This document shows positions 42,037-49,958 of a stretch of DNA of 64,000 bases, one piece after another; positions within the stretch are counted from its first letter, which is position 1; each line of letters starts with the position of its first letter. Source of the DNA: DATAYA01 sp963754235 (GTDB lineage Bacteria; Pseudomonadota; Alphaproteobacteria; Acetobacterales; Acetobacteraceae). The translations under genes were made by a program, and so were the position numbers. Under the pieces are notes generated by a model, which worked only from the letters and a program-made list of their open reading frames with translations, was not told the DNA's origin and did not search any database. Where the stretch lies: positions 186,001 to 250,000 of the forward strand of contig CAVWFK010000001.1 in the NCBI GenBank assembly GCA_963754235.1, read 5' to 3'.

Positions 42037-42918
42037 CGCATCTCCGCCTGATCGAGCAGCTTGCGCATCGCGGCGAACCCCATCCGTGCATAGGTGAGCG
42101 GGTCCGCCTTGGTCGGATCCTGCTCCGCCTCTACCACGAACCATCCCGAATACCCGCCCAGCGCATGAAACACGGCGACGAAATCGAGGTCGCCATCACC
42201 CGGCACGGTATAGACGCCCTCGACCACGGCTTGCAGGAAGCTCCAGTCCTCGGCGTCGGCTCGGCGGCGCACCGTCTCGCGAATATCCTTGGCATGGACA
42301 TGAGCAATCCGCTCGCGGTAGCGCGCGGCGAACGCCGCGGGATCGGCGCCTCCCCAGGCCGCATGGCCGGTATCGAGCAGCAGATGCACCGACGGCCCGC
42401 TCGCCGCCATCAGCGCGTGGATGTCGTGCGCGCTCTGCACGACGGTTCCCATGTGGTGATGATAGGCGAGCCGGACGCCGTCGGCCGCGGTCGCATCGGC
42501 GAGGTCGGTGAGGCGCGTCCCGAGGGTTGTCCAGTCGTGATGCGAGAGGTACCGGCCGTTGCGACAGCGGTTCGTAGCGGTCGCCGTGGATCGCGCCGGT
42601 GGTCTCCGCACACACCAGCACGTCGCACCCCATCGCCTTCAGCAGGTCGAGATGCGGACGCAGATGCTGCAGCTCGGTCGCGGCGTCGCGCTCCAGCAGC
42701 GAGGAGGAATACCAGCCGGAAACACAGGCCAGCCCGTGCGGCGCCAGCGCCGCCTGCAAGGCCGCCGCCTCGCGCGGAAACTTGTGGCCAAGCTCCATGC
42801 CCTCGAACCCGGCGAGCTTCGCCTCCGCAAGGCACGTCTCCAGCGACGTCTCGGCCCCCAGCTCGCGCATGTCGTCGTTGGACCAGCCGATCGGGTTGGC
42901 GCCGATACGGATCGTCAA
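42033..42918 (-). pseudogene. iolE: Inosose dehydratase / myo-inosose isomerase-like TIM-barrel protein, one frameshift
   Basis: The N-terminal half (from TTG 42918) reads RIGANPIGWSNDDMRELG, GFEGMELGHKFPREA and VCAETTGAIHGDR, and the second half reads RLAYHHHMGTVVQ, HLLLDTGHAAWGG, RIAHVHAKDIRETV and GWFVVEAEQDP, exactly the IolE order with its metal-binding Glu, Asp, His and Glu. The two halves are in different frames; one extra base in CCGGCC at 42552-42557 explains it, and the total of 886 bases equals a 294-residue gene plus one. IolE dehydrates scyllo-inosose in inositol catabolism. The gene is either dead or misread. It lies upstream of the sugar transporter on the same strand. Confidence 0.88.
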
Positions 42919-43076
42919 TTCCCGGTCTCCTTCCGCACCGCTTCCTTCAAAACCGCCTCCTTGCCCCTCGCTACAGGAGATCGACGGAGCGTGCCAGACC
43001 GCCGGCCCGGCTGGCGCGTCGCCCTAGCGCGATGCAATCTGCACAACGGCGGAGTGCGCCGGGCGGAGGACAGAAG

Positions 43077-44684
43077 GTGAGTGGAGAGCGAGCGGCCGGC
43101 GCCGATCTGCCCGCGCTGTTCCCGCCCGCCGAGCGCACCTTGCCGAGGATGCTCGCGCGCCGCGCCGAGGCCGAACCAGCGCGCGCGCTGGTCACGTTCG
43201 GAGAGACGCGATGGACGCTCGCCCAGGCTCTGACCGCCGCGCAGGGGTTCGGGGGCGCGCTGCTCGCCGCCGGCCTCGCGGCCGGCGATCGGGTCGCGAT
43301 CCTGTGCCGCAACCGGCCGGAGTTTTTGCAACTCTATCTCGGTTGCGCCTGGATCGGCGCGATCGCGGTGCCGATCAACGCCGCCTCGCGCGGGCCGCCG
43401 CTCGCGCACATCCTCGCCAATTCCGGCGCCAAGCTGCTCGCGATCGAGGCCGAGCTGATCGCCGCGCTGGAGACGGTGGGCGGCGGGCACGCGGTGACAG
43501 AGGTTTGGCTAATCGGCGGCGAGGCCGAGGTGCCGGCGCGCTTCGGCCTTGGCCGCCCGCTGCCGCCGCCCGATGCGGCCGCGAACGCCGCCGATCCGCG
43601 TCCGAGCGATACGGTCGCGGTTCTCTACACCTCGGGCACCACCGGCCCGTCGAAGGGCGTCTGTTGCCCGCACGCGCAGTATTTCTGGTGGGCGGTGAAC
43701 ACCGCGCGGCTGCTCGGCATCACCCCCGACGACGCGCTGCTGACGCCGCTGCCGCTGTTCCATACCAACGCGCTCAACGCCTTCTATCAGGCGCTGCTGA
43801 CCGGCGCCTCGCTCGCCATCGAGCCGCGCTTCTCCGCCTCCGGCTTCGCGCCCGCGCTCGCACGGCACCACGCGACCGTCACCTATCTGCTGGGCGCGAT
43901 GGTGCCGATCCTGCTGGCCCGCCCGCCTTCGGTGCAGGACCGCGCGCACCGGACACGGTTGGCACTCGCCCCCGGCGTGCCGGCGCGGTTTCATGCCCCG
44001 TTCCGAGATCGTTTTGATATCGCACTGCTTGACGGCTATGGCTCGACCGAGACCAATTTTGCGCTCGGCTGTGCGATCGACCGCCAGCGCCCCGGGCTGA
44101 TGGGTCCGGCCTTTGATGGGTTCGAGGCCTGCGCGGCCGATGCCGACGACAATCCACTGCCGGACGGCACGCCGGGCGAGCTGCTGTTGCGGGCGCGCGA
44201 GCCGTTCGCGTTCGCCACCGGCTATTTCGGGATGCCGGAGCAGACGGTGACGGCATGGCGGAATCTCTGGTTTCACACCGGCGACCGCGTGGTGCGCGAG
44301 GCGGACGGGTATTTCCGTTTCCTCGACCGGATCAAGGACGCGATCCGCAGAAGGGGCGAGAACGTCTCGGCTTTCGAGGTCGAGCAGGTGCTGCTCGCGC
44401 ATCCGGCGGTCGCCAACGCCGCCGTCTATGCGGTGCCCTCAGAGCTCGCCGAGGACGAGGTGATGGCCGCGATCGTGCCGCGCGAGGGAATGGCCGTGCC
44501 GCCCGACGCGATCGCCGCATGGTGCCGCCCGCGCCTGCCCGGCTTCGCAGTGCCGCGGTTCATCGCGTTGCTGGCCGAGTTGCCGACGACCGAGAACGGC
44601 AAGGTCGAGAAATACCGGCTGCGCGCGCGCGGCGTCGCACCCGGCGACTGGGACAGCGCCGCTACCGGGTGCTCGCCGCGATGA
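43077..44684 (+). CDS. AMP-forming acyl-CoA synthetase
   Basis: The 535-residue enzyme belongs to the ANL superfamily. The P-loop is VLYTSGTTGPSKG, followed by GYGSTETN, WFHTGDRV, the hinge DRIKDAIRRRGENVSAFEVE and the catalytic lysine in TENGKVEKYRLR. It resembles crotonobetaine/carnitine-type CoA ligases. GGAGGA at 43066-43071 supports GTG 43077; the very long open frame from 41559 runs antisense to iolE and is spurious. It activates a carboxylic acid to its CoA ester. It could feed the acyl-CoA dehydrogenase and kinase set at 58-61 kb, but 14 kb separates them. Its last 23 bases overlap the convergent hydrolase gene. Confidence 0.92.
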   Translation: MSGERAAGADLPALFPPAERTLPRMLARRAEAEPARALVTFGETRWTLAQALTAAQGFGGALLAAGLAAGDRVAILCRNRPEFLQLYLGCAWIGAIAVPINAASRGPPLAHILANSGAKLLAIEAELIAALETVGGGHAVTEVWLIGGEAEVPARFGLGRPLPPPDAAANAADPRPSDTVAVLYTSGTTGPSKGVCCPHAQYFWWAVNTARLLGITPDDALLTPLPLFHTNALNAFYQALLTGASLAIEPRFSASGFAPALARHHATVTYLLGAMVPILLARPPSVQDRAHRTRLALAPGVPARFHAPFRDRFDIALLDGYGSTETNFALGCAIDRQRPGLMGPAFDGFEACAADADDNPLPDGTPGELLLRAREPFAFATGYFGMPEQTVTAWRNLWFHTGDRVVREADGYFRFLDRIKDAIRRRGENVSAFEVEQVLLAHPAVANAAVYAVPSELAEDEVMAAIVPREGMAVPPDAIAAWCRPRLPGFAVPRFIALLAELPTTENGKVEKYRLRARGVAPGDWDSAATGCSPR

Positions 44685-45417
44685 GGTGCGGTGCGGCGCC
44701 GAGGATGTCGCGCGCAACCACGCGCGCCAGCATCGCGTAGCCGCCGTCGGTCATGTGCAGCCCGTCGGGCGCTAGCATCTGCGCGAGCGTGAGCTGGCCG
44801 TCCTCCACCCAGTCCTGCATCAGCGCGCTGCGGCGGACTACCGAAACGCCGAGTGCGGCACCCACCGCGCGCACGGCATCGGTGTACGCGACCGATCCGG
44901 CGATGGCGCGCAACTTGCGGCACCATTGCGGTTCCATCAGGATCACGTCGATGCTGGCGTCGTGCATCATCTGCACGCCCTTCGTAGTATCGGCGATGAA
45001 GCGGCTCAGCGGCAGGTGGCGCAGAGGGTCGTTGCTTCCCGTCTGCCAGATCACCAGGTCGGGACGTTGGGCGATGATCACCGGAAGCCGGCGCATCATG
45101 TCGTCGGCGTCCGCGCCGTTGATGCCGCGGTTCTCGACCGCCACCGTCTCCGATTGCGGCAGCGCGCGCGCGAGATCGGCCGCGAGACGGCTCGGGTACG
45201 ACGCGGCTGGCGAGGTGGCGCCGAACCCCCGTGTTGAGGATGAGCCGAACGCAACAATCAGCAGCGGCAGCTTCGCGCGCAGCTTCGCAGCGACATGCGG
45301 CAGGGCTGGGCTTGCCGCCTCCTGCCCCCGCGCGAGCGGTGGTGTGAGCAGCAACAAAACCGGCAGCAGCAGCGCACTGAGCAGTGCGCGCCGCAGTTGC
45401 GAACAAAACGACGCCAT
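44662..45417 (-). CDS. SGNH/GDSL-family hydrolase, secreted
   Basis: The 251-residue protein has a signal peptide (hydrophobic residues about 12-28, cleavage near ARGQ). The four SGNH blocks are present: FGSSSTRGFG with the serine, RGINGADADDM with Gly, GSNDPLR with Asn, and APDGLHMTDGGY with Asp and His. It is an extracellular or periplasmic esterase, lipase or acyl-hydrolase. ATG 45417 is preferred to an alternative start at 45435. It follows mmcB by 133 bases with a GC hairpin in between. The substrate is unknown. Confidence 0.88.
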   Translation of the reverse strand: MASFCSQLRRALLSALLLPVLLLLTPPLARGQEAASPALPHVAAKLRAKLPLLIVAFGSSSTRGFGATSPAASYPSRLAADLARALPQSETVAVENRGINGADADDMMRRLPVIIAQRPDLVIWQTGSNDPLRHLPLSRFIADTTKGVQMMHDASIDVILMEPQWCRKLRAIAGSVAYTDAVRAVGAALGVSVVRRSALMQDWVEDGQLTLAQMLAPDGLHMTDGGYAMLARVVARDILGAAPHLIAASTR

Positions 45418-45492
45418 GCTTTGTTCATCACACAAATATCATCGTGGCGTCAAGCGGAAATGCGCGCGTCAGGCGATGATTGCGGCGAGATC

Positions 45493-45512
45493 GCGCGCGG
45501 TCGGCCGCGCGC
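45493..45512. terminator. GC-rich hairpin downstream of mmcB
   Basis: GCGCGCGG, loop TCGG and CCGCGCGC form an eight-pair stem 38-57 bases after the mmcB stop on the minus strand. There is no T tract, so it is a possible rather than a proven terminator. Confidence 0.4.
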
Positions 45513-45549
45513 CGCACGGCCTGCTGCGGGCCGCCGCTATGCGCCGCCC

Positions 45550-46023
45550 TCACTCTACCCGCAGCGCCATCCGCAGCGCCGCGTCCCAGCCGGGATCGTC
45601 GCGCGCCGCGAGCCGGAGTGCCGCAACCGTCGCGAAGCGATGCAGCAAGCTGCGCCGCCGGGCCGGTGCGAGAGGATGGTCCGGCGCCTCGCGCAGCAGA
45701 TCGGCCTCCAGCCCCACCGCCACCATCAGCCCGACCGAGACCGGCAGCAGTGCTGCGGGGAAGTCGGCATCGACCGCGAAATAGAGCCGGTCGCAGAACG
45801 CGCGATATTCCGGCCATTTGTCGTCGGCAAGAAAGTCCCGCACGCCGGACTTCACCTCGATGCAGGCGAAGCCCCCATCGGCCCGCAGCGCCAGGATGTC
45901 GGCCCGCCTGCCGTTCGGCAGCGGCACCTCGTGCACCGGCGCCCAGCCCAGCCGAGCGCACAGCCGCGCCGCCGCCCGCCGGATGGCGGCGGCCCGCTCG
46001 GCGAAGCCGATGGGCTGGTCCAT
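45550..46023 (-). CDS. mmcB: MmcB family DNA repair protein
   Basis: The 157-residue protein matches the MmcB family, damage-inducible repair proteins of alphaproteobacteria. The nuclease-like core RRADILALRADGGFACIEVKSG fits a PD-(D/E)xK site, with DFLADDKWPEYRAFCDRLYF after it. The start ATG 46023 gives the family N-terminus. A tandem array of 65-bp units lies about 58 bases upstream, so any promoter must sit inside or just before the array. No LexA box can be identified by eye. Confidence 0.88.
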   Translation of the reverse strand: MDQPIGFAERAAAIRRAAARLCARLGWAPVHEVPLPNGRRADILALRADGGFACIEVKSGVRDFLADDKWPEYRAFCDRLYFAVDADFPAALLPVSVGLMVAVGLEADLLREAPDHPLAPARRRSLLHRFATVAALRLAARDDPGWDAALRMALRVE

Positions 46024-46080
46024 GGCAGCCTAGTACCCGCTCTCGCGGGAGGGTGAGTCAATCGCGGCGTGCTGCGCCCG

Positions 46081-46390
46081 CGCCCGCGCCTGATACTGCC
46101 TCAGAACAGGGGTGGATCGGACACGGTGCGGGTGCCTCCCGCCCCGCCCCCGCCTGATCGCGCCTCAGAACAGGGTTGGATCGGGCTCGGTGCGGGTGCC
46201 TCCCGCCGGCGCCCGCGCCTGATCACGCCTCAGAACAGGGCTGGGATCGGGCTCGGTGCGGGCGCCTCCCGCCCGCGTCCGCGCCTGATCGCGCCTCAGA
46301 ACAGGGTTGGATCGGGCTCGGTGCGGGTGCCTCCCGCCCGCGTCCGCGCCTGATCGCGCCTCAGAACAGGGGTGGATCAGACTCGCGGAA
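46081..46390. repeat. Tandem array of 65-bp units (about 4.7 copies) upstream of mmcB
   Basis: The landmark TCAGAACAGG starts at 46101, 46165, 46230, 46296 and 46361, spacing 64, 65, 66 and 65. Each unit contains CGCCTGATCGCGCCTCAGA, GGATCGGGCTCGGTGCG and a small hairpin GCGGG-TGCCT-CCCGC; the last unit is cut off after GGATCAGACTCG. Spacing is not a multiple of three, so it is not a coding repeat, and there are no variable spacers as in CRISPR. Confidence 0.92.
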
Positions 46391-46988
46391 GTGCCGCTCG
46401 CACGTGGCTGCGCGGGTGACAAACAGCCACCCGACTGCCGCGTCGGGCCGCCGCGCGGTCCAGCGCATCCGGGCACTTGGCTCTGAACTCGGCGGCGGGG
46501 CGGCTTTTGAGCTATGGATAACACAACGCCGAAGGATCGTCAAGCCTACTAACAACCCCTGCGCCGTCACCCGGTGAGGTGGCACGCGGCGAGAATGGTA
46601 CGGGCGCAAGCCGCCCTGGCAAAACCCGCGGCGGCGTGACCGCAGGGAGCATCCCCCACCTCTCACCCAACCCTTTCCGCCCCCAAGGGCGGCGAGGGAG
46701 TCAGGAACGATCGCCGACTTAGGCGCTCCTGCCTGCGGCATGGGGAGCCGACTCTATTGTGTCCGGGTATCACGTCGTGCGCTACATGACCGACACGAGT
46801 TTCTTTCCAGTTCGTTACCGGCGTTGCTGACCCGCTGGGCATGAAACCCCTGCGCCACACCGCCAAGCGGCGGCTCGCGATGACGGCCGAATTCGAGGCC
46901 TGTTTCTTTCTAACACGGCGGATCAAATCCCAGCCGCTCCAGCGGCTTCGCGGAACCACTCGCGGCATCGGCGCATTACCGTCCGGTC
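46391..46988. other. Gene-free interval with remnants of two extragenic repeat families
   Basis: I see no convincing gene here. At about 46655-46696 lies a piece of the REP-B family (CACCTCTCACCCAACCC, CCGCCCCCAAGGGCGG). At 46861-46911 lies one arm of REP-A (CGCCAAGCGGCGGCTCGCGA) with its characteristic TTTCTTTCT tail. The remainder is unassigned and must hold the promoter of the Rrf2-family gene. Confidence 0.6.
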
Positions 46989-47432
46989 ATGGTCGCAACG
47001 CGGTTCGCCGTCGCCGCCCACATTATGCTGCTGCTCGCCGCCGAGGGCGGGCGGACACGGACCACCAGTCTCAAGCTCGCGCGCAGCGTGAACACCAACC
47101 CCGTGGTCGTGCGGCGGATTACCGGCCAGCTCGCCCGCGCCGGGCTGATCCGGGTGCACCGCGGCCCGGGCGGGGCGGAGCTCACGCGACCGGCGGCGGC
47201 GATCTCGCTGTGCGACGTGTGGCGCGCCGTCAACGCGCACCCGTGCCGGCCGCTGCTGCCGATCCACAATCTGTCGGACCCGGATTGCGCGGTCGGCCGG
47301 CGGGTGCGCGGCGTGCTCGTGGATGCGTTCGGCCATGCCGAGGCCGAATTCGAGGCAGCCCTCTCCCGGCTGGCGCTGGACCAGCTCTCGGAGGGGCTGC
47401 GGGCGCCGGCGGAGGGTGTGCAGGCGGCTTGA
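46989..47432 (+). CDS. Rrf2 family transcriptional regulator
   Basis: The 147-residue protein starts RFAVAAHIMLLLAAEGG and has the Rrf2 winged helix: TSLKLARSVNTNPVVVRRIT as recognition helix and GLIRVHRGPGGAELTRP as wing. The Rrf2 Fe-S ligand region contains cysteines in SLCDVW, AHPCRPLL and DPDCAVG, but their spacing differs from IscR/NsrR, so it more likely resembles YwnA-type members. A redox-sensing role is possible. It is followed by a metallopeptidase gene 32 bases downstream. Confidence 0.9.
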   Translation: MVATRFAVAAHIMLLLAAEGGRTRTTSLKLARSVNTNPVVVRRITGQLARAGLIRVHRGPGGAELTRPAAAISLCDVWRAVNAHPCRPLLPIHNLSDPDCAVGRRVRGVLVDAFGHAEAEFEAALSRLALDQLSEGLRAPAEGVQAA

Positions 47433-47463
47433 CGGCGCGGCCTCGGGCTGTCGGGATCGTGTG

Positions 47464-47859
47464 ATGCCGCCACCTGCCGCCGCGCCCACGCTGGAAGACA
47501 TCGTCGCCCTCGCCGACCGGGCGCTGACCGAAATTCCGGCGCCTCTCGCCCGCCACGTGCGCGGCGTCGGCATCGTGGTCGAGGAGCTGCCTGACGACGA
47601 CACGCTCGATGCGATGGGCATCGAGAGCCCCTACGACCTCACCGGCCTCTATCACGGCGTGCCGATGCACCGGCAGAGCGTCTCCGACGTGCCGTCCGGG
47701 CCGGAAATGATCCTGCTCTATCGCCAGCCGATCCTGCTGGAGTGGATCGAGACCGGGGAAGACCTCTATCGCCTGGTGCGCAATGTGCTGATCCACGAGG
47801 TGGCACACCATTTCGGCTTCAGCGACGCCGAGATCGAGACCCTGGAGCGCGAGCGTTAG
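47464..47859 (+). CDS. Metallopeptidase family (DUF1025-like) small zincin
   Basis: The 131-residue protein contains the zinc-binding helix NVLIHEVAHHFGFSD near residues 108-122, preceded by GLYHGVPMHRQS and EMILLYRQPIL, which fit the minimal zincin family often called DUF1025. The third ligand is probably the Glu or Asp just after HHFGFSD. The start is ATG 47464; upstream codons belong to a shadow frame over the Rrf2-family gene. It lacks a signal peptide. The substrate is unknown. Confidence 0.87.
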   Translation: MPPPAAAPTLEDIVALADRALTEIPAPLARHVRGVGIVVEELPDDDTLDAMGIESPYDLTGLYHGVPMHRQSVSDVPSGPEMILLYRQPILLEWIETGEDLYRLVRNVLIHEVAHHFGFSDAEIETLERER

Positions 47860-47883
47860 GAAGAAACAGGGCGCTGGCTCAAC

Positions 47884-47981
47884 CGTCATCGCGAGCCGCC
47901 GCTTGGCGGCGTGGCGATCCAGGCGGGAGGCATGGAGCGGCCCGCCTGGATCGCCACGGCGCTCCGCGCCTCGCGATGACG
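47884..47981. repeat. REP-A extragenic palindrome, full copy
   Basis: The outer arms are CGTCATCGCGAG and CTCGCGATGACG, the inner arms GGCGATCCAGGCG and CGCCTGGATCGCC, total 98 bases. It stands 25 bases after a stop codon, with a GCGCCCTGTTTCTTCC-like tail on one side. The same element is found at 55834 and 61482. Confidence 0.92.
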
Positions 47982-48036
47982 ATGGATAGTACGACGGATT
48001 ACATCCTCTCTGCGGGTGGGCAGCGCCCGTCGCGAA

Positions 48037-48633
48037 CTAACGAGCGGCCAGCAGTGCCCGCACCCGCGCCCGCAGCTCCGGCAGCAGCTCCTCGGCGAAC
48101 CACGGATTGCGCCGCTCCCAGTTGCCGGTGCGCCAGGAGGGATGCGGCAGCGGCAGGACGCCTGGCAGATGGCGGCGCCACTCGCGCACGCGGTCGGTCA
48201 TCCGCCCCGGTCCCAGCGCGTCAGTCTGCGCGTAGCTGCCGATCAGCAGCGTGAGTTCGAGCGCCGGCATCAGCGCCAACAGGCGCGGGCGCCAGCGCGG
48301 CGCGCATTCCGGCCGCGGCGGCGCATCGCCGCCGTTTGGCAGCCGACCGGGATAGCAGAAACCCATCGGCAGGATCGCAACCCGGCTTTCGTCGTAGAAC
48401 TCCTCCGGCGCCACGCCGAGCCAGCCGCGCAGCCGGTCGCCCGACGCATCGGCGAACGGGCGCCCTTCCAGATGCACCTTGGTGCCGGGTGCCTGGCTCG
48501 CGATCAGCACCCGCGCCGTCGTTGACACCCGGAACACCGGCCGCGGCCCGAGCGGCAGGTGCGCCGCGCAGAGCGTGCAGGCGCGGGCCTCGGTGGCGAC
48601 GGCGGCGAGGGCCGCTTCCAGCGTCCCCGTCAT
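48037..48633 (-). CDS. Uracil-DNA glycosylase family protein
   Basis: The 198-residue protein has family features: ARVLIASQAPGTKVHLEGRP with the water-activating loop, GMWL-like EFYDESRVAILPMGFCYPG and the DNA-intercalating HPSWRTGNWERRNPWF near the end. A Cys-x-x-Cys (CTLC) near residue 19 recalls the Fe-S family 4/5 enzymes, but the other two cysteine ligands are not obvious. It may remove uracil or a related base. The ATG at 48633 overlaps the MBL-hydrolase stop, so the two genes are coupled. Confidence 0.85.
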   Translation of the reverse strand: MTGTLEAALAAVATEARACTLCAAHLPLGPRPVFRVSTTARVLIASQAPGTKVHLEGRPFADASGDRLRGWLGVAPEEFYDESRVAILPMGFCYPGRLPNGGDAPPRPECAPRWRPRLLALMPALELTLLIGSYAQTDALGPGRMTDRVREWRRHLPGVLPLPHPSWRTGNWERRNPWFAEELLPELRARVRALLAAR

Positions 48634-49457
48634 GCGCGGCCCGCCGCCCGCCAGCCCTCGCCCGCGCGGGCGGCGCGGCCCTCGCGCGCGAGCTTGAGCA
48701 GATGGGCGATCACGGTGCGCTCGGCGGCGCCAAGCAACGCCGGATCGGGCTCGCCGTAAACCGCCGCCACAAGCTGCGCGATGCCGGCCGGCTGCGGCCC
48801 GAGCGCCGCCGCGATCGCCGTCTCGCGTGCCTCACGGTGGCGCAGCAATTCGGCGACTAGATCGCGCGGCTCGGGCAAAGGCGGCCCGTGGCCGGGCAGG
48901 TAGATGCGGTCGTCGCGCGCGAGCAGGCGGCGCAGGCTGGCGAAATAGGCGGCCATGTCGCCGTCCGGCGGACTGATCACGCTGCTGCTCCAGCTCATCA
49001 CGTGATCGGCCGAGAACAGCATGCCGTCGGCGGCGGCGAAGCAGAGATGATCGGAGGCATGACCCGGCGTGTGCAGCGCTGTCAGCCCCGCGACCTGATC
49101 GCCGTCCTTCAGCCTCAGATCAGGGGTGAAACAGGCTGCGGCGCTGCGGGGGAAGGCGTGGACCGGCGCGCCGGTCGCTTCCCGCAGGGCCGCAACCGCG
49201 CCCCAATGGTCGCGATGCGCGTGGCTGAGCAGGATATGCGCGATCGGGCCGGACGCGGCGGCGAGGATGGCGCGGACGTGCCCGGCATCGTCCGGCCCGG
49301 GGTCGAGCACGACGCAGCCATCCGGCGTCTCGACCAGATAGGTGTTGGTGCCGTGATAGGTCATCGGGCCGGGATTGGGAGCGACCACGCGGACGATGCC
49401 GGGCAGCACCGGCAGGGCAACGCCGCGCGGCGGCTCGGGCTCGACGAGGAACGGCAT
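48630..49457 (-). CDS. MBL-fold metallo-hydrolase (LACTB2-like)
   Basis: The 275-residue protein carries the metallo-beta-lactamase motif LSHAHRDHWGAV, upstream YLVETPDGCVVLDPG, then LHTPGHASDHLCF and the Asp in LFSADHVMSW, with LPGHGPP as the last metal ligand. A C-terminal winged-helix-like part (GIAQLVAAVYGEPDPALL) is typical of LACTB2/YycJ-like hydrolases or RNases. It overlaps the glycosylase gene by four bases. Whether it acts on RNA or small thioesters cannot be decided. Confidence 0.9.
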   Translation of the reverse strand: MPFLVEPEPPRGVALPVLPGIVRVVAPNPGPMTYHGTNTYLVETPDGCVVLDPGPDDAGHVRAILAAASGPIAHILLSHAHRDHWGAVAALREATGAPVHAFPRSAAACFTPDLRLKDGDQVAGLTALHTPGHASDHLCFAAADGMLFSADHVMSWSSSVISPPDGDMAAYFASLRRLLARDDRIYLPGHGPPLPEPRDLVAELLRHREARETAIAAALGPQPAGIAQLVAAVYGEPDPALLGAAERTVIAHLLKLAREGRAARAGEGWRAAGRA

Positions 49458-49502
49458 TGCGGGGTTCTACGCAGGCAAGCCGGCCTGCGCTAGGCTGCCC
49501 GC

Positions 49503-49958
49503 ATGGCCACGCCGCGCATCGCCACCATCGGTTACGAGGGCCTGCCGCCCGCGGATTTCCTGCACCTGCTGCGGGAGGCCGGCATCCGGCGCGTCGCCGA
49601 TGTCCGCGCGATCGCCAATTCCCGCAAGCCTGGCTACGCCAAGCGCGCGCTCTCGGCGGCGCTCGAAGGGGCCGGGATCGAGTACGTCCACATCCCCGCC
49701 CTGGGCACGCCCGCCGCAGGCCGGGCGGCGGTGCGGGCGGGACGGCCGCAGGAGATGCGGCGCATCTACCTGCCCCATCTGGCGCGGCCCGAGGCGCAGA
49801 CGGCGTTGGCCGACCTCGCGCAGACCTCGGCCAAGACGCCCACCTGCCTGCTCTGCCTGGAGGCCGACCCGACCCATTGCCATCGCACCCTGATCGCCGA
49901 GGCGATGCACGACCGATGGGGCTTCGCCGTCCACGCCCTCGCCGCTCCGCGCGGCTGA
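49503..49958 (+). CDS. DUF488 family protein
   Basis: The 151-residue protein matches DUF488: IATIGYEGLPPADFLHLL, VADVRAIANSRKPGYAK and CLEADPTHCHRTLIAE, with the conserved Arg, Ser-Lys and Cys-His residues. The biochemical function is unknown. The stop overlaps the next gene's ATG (TGATG at 49956). It is divergent from the MBL gene with 45 bases in between, so the two promoters must overlap. Confidence 0.9.
   Translation: MATPRIATIGYEGLPPADFLHLLREAGIRRVADVRAIANSRKPGYAKRALSAALEGAGIEYVHIPALGTPAAGRAAVRAGRPQEMRRIYLPHLARPEAQTALADLAQTSAKTPTCLLCLEADPTHCHRTLIAEAMHDRWGFAVHALAAPRG

Noticed and set aside
41559..43076. Long N-terminal extension of the acyl-CoA synthetase
   Set aside because: The extension runs antisense to iolE and has no family similarity; GGAGGA and GTG at 43077 give the proper start.
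46081..46390. CRISPR array
   Set aside because: Units are 64-66 bases and contiguous; there are no short repeats alternating with unique spacers, and no cas genes.
49457..49957. A long upstream extension of the glycoside hydrolase
   Set aside because: It overlaps the DUF488 gene in another frame; the signal peptide starts at 49958.
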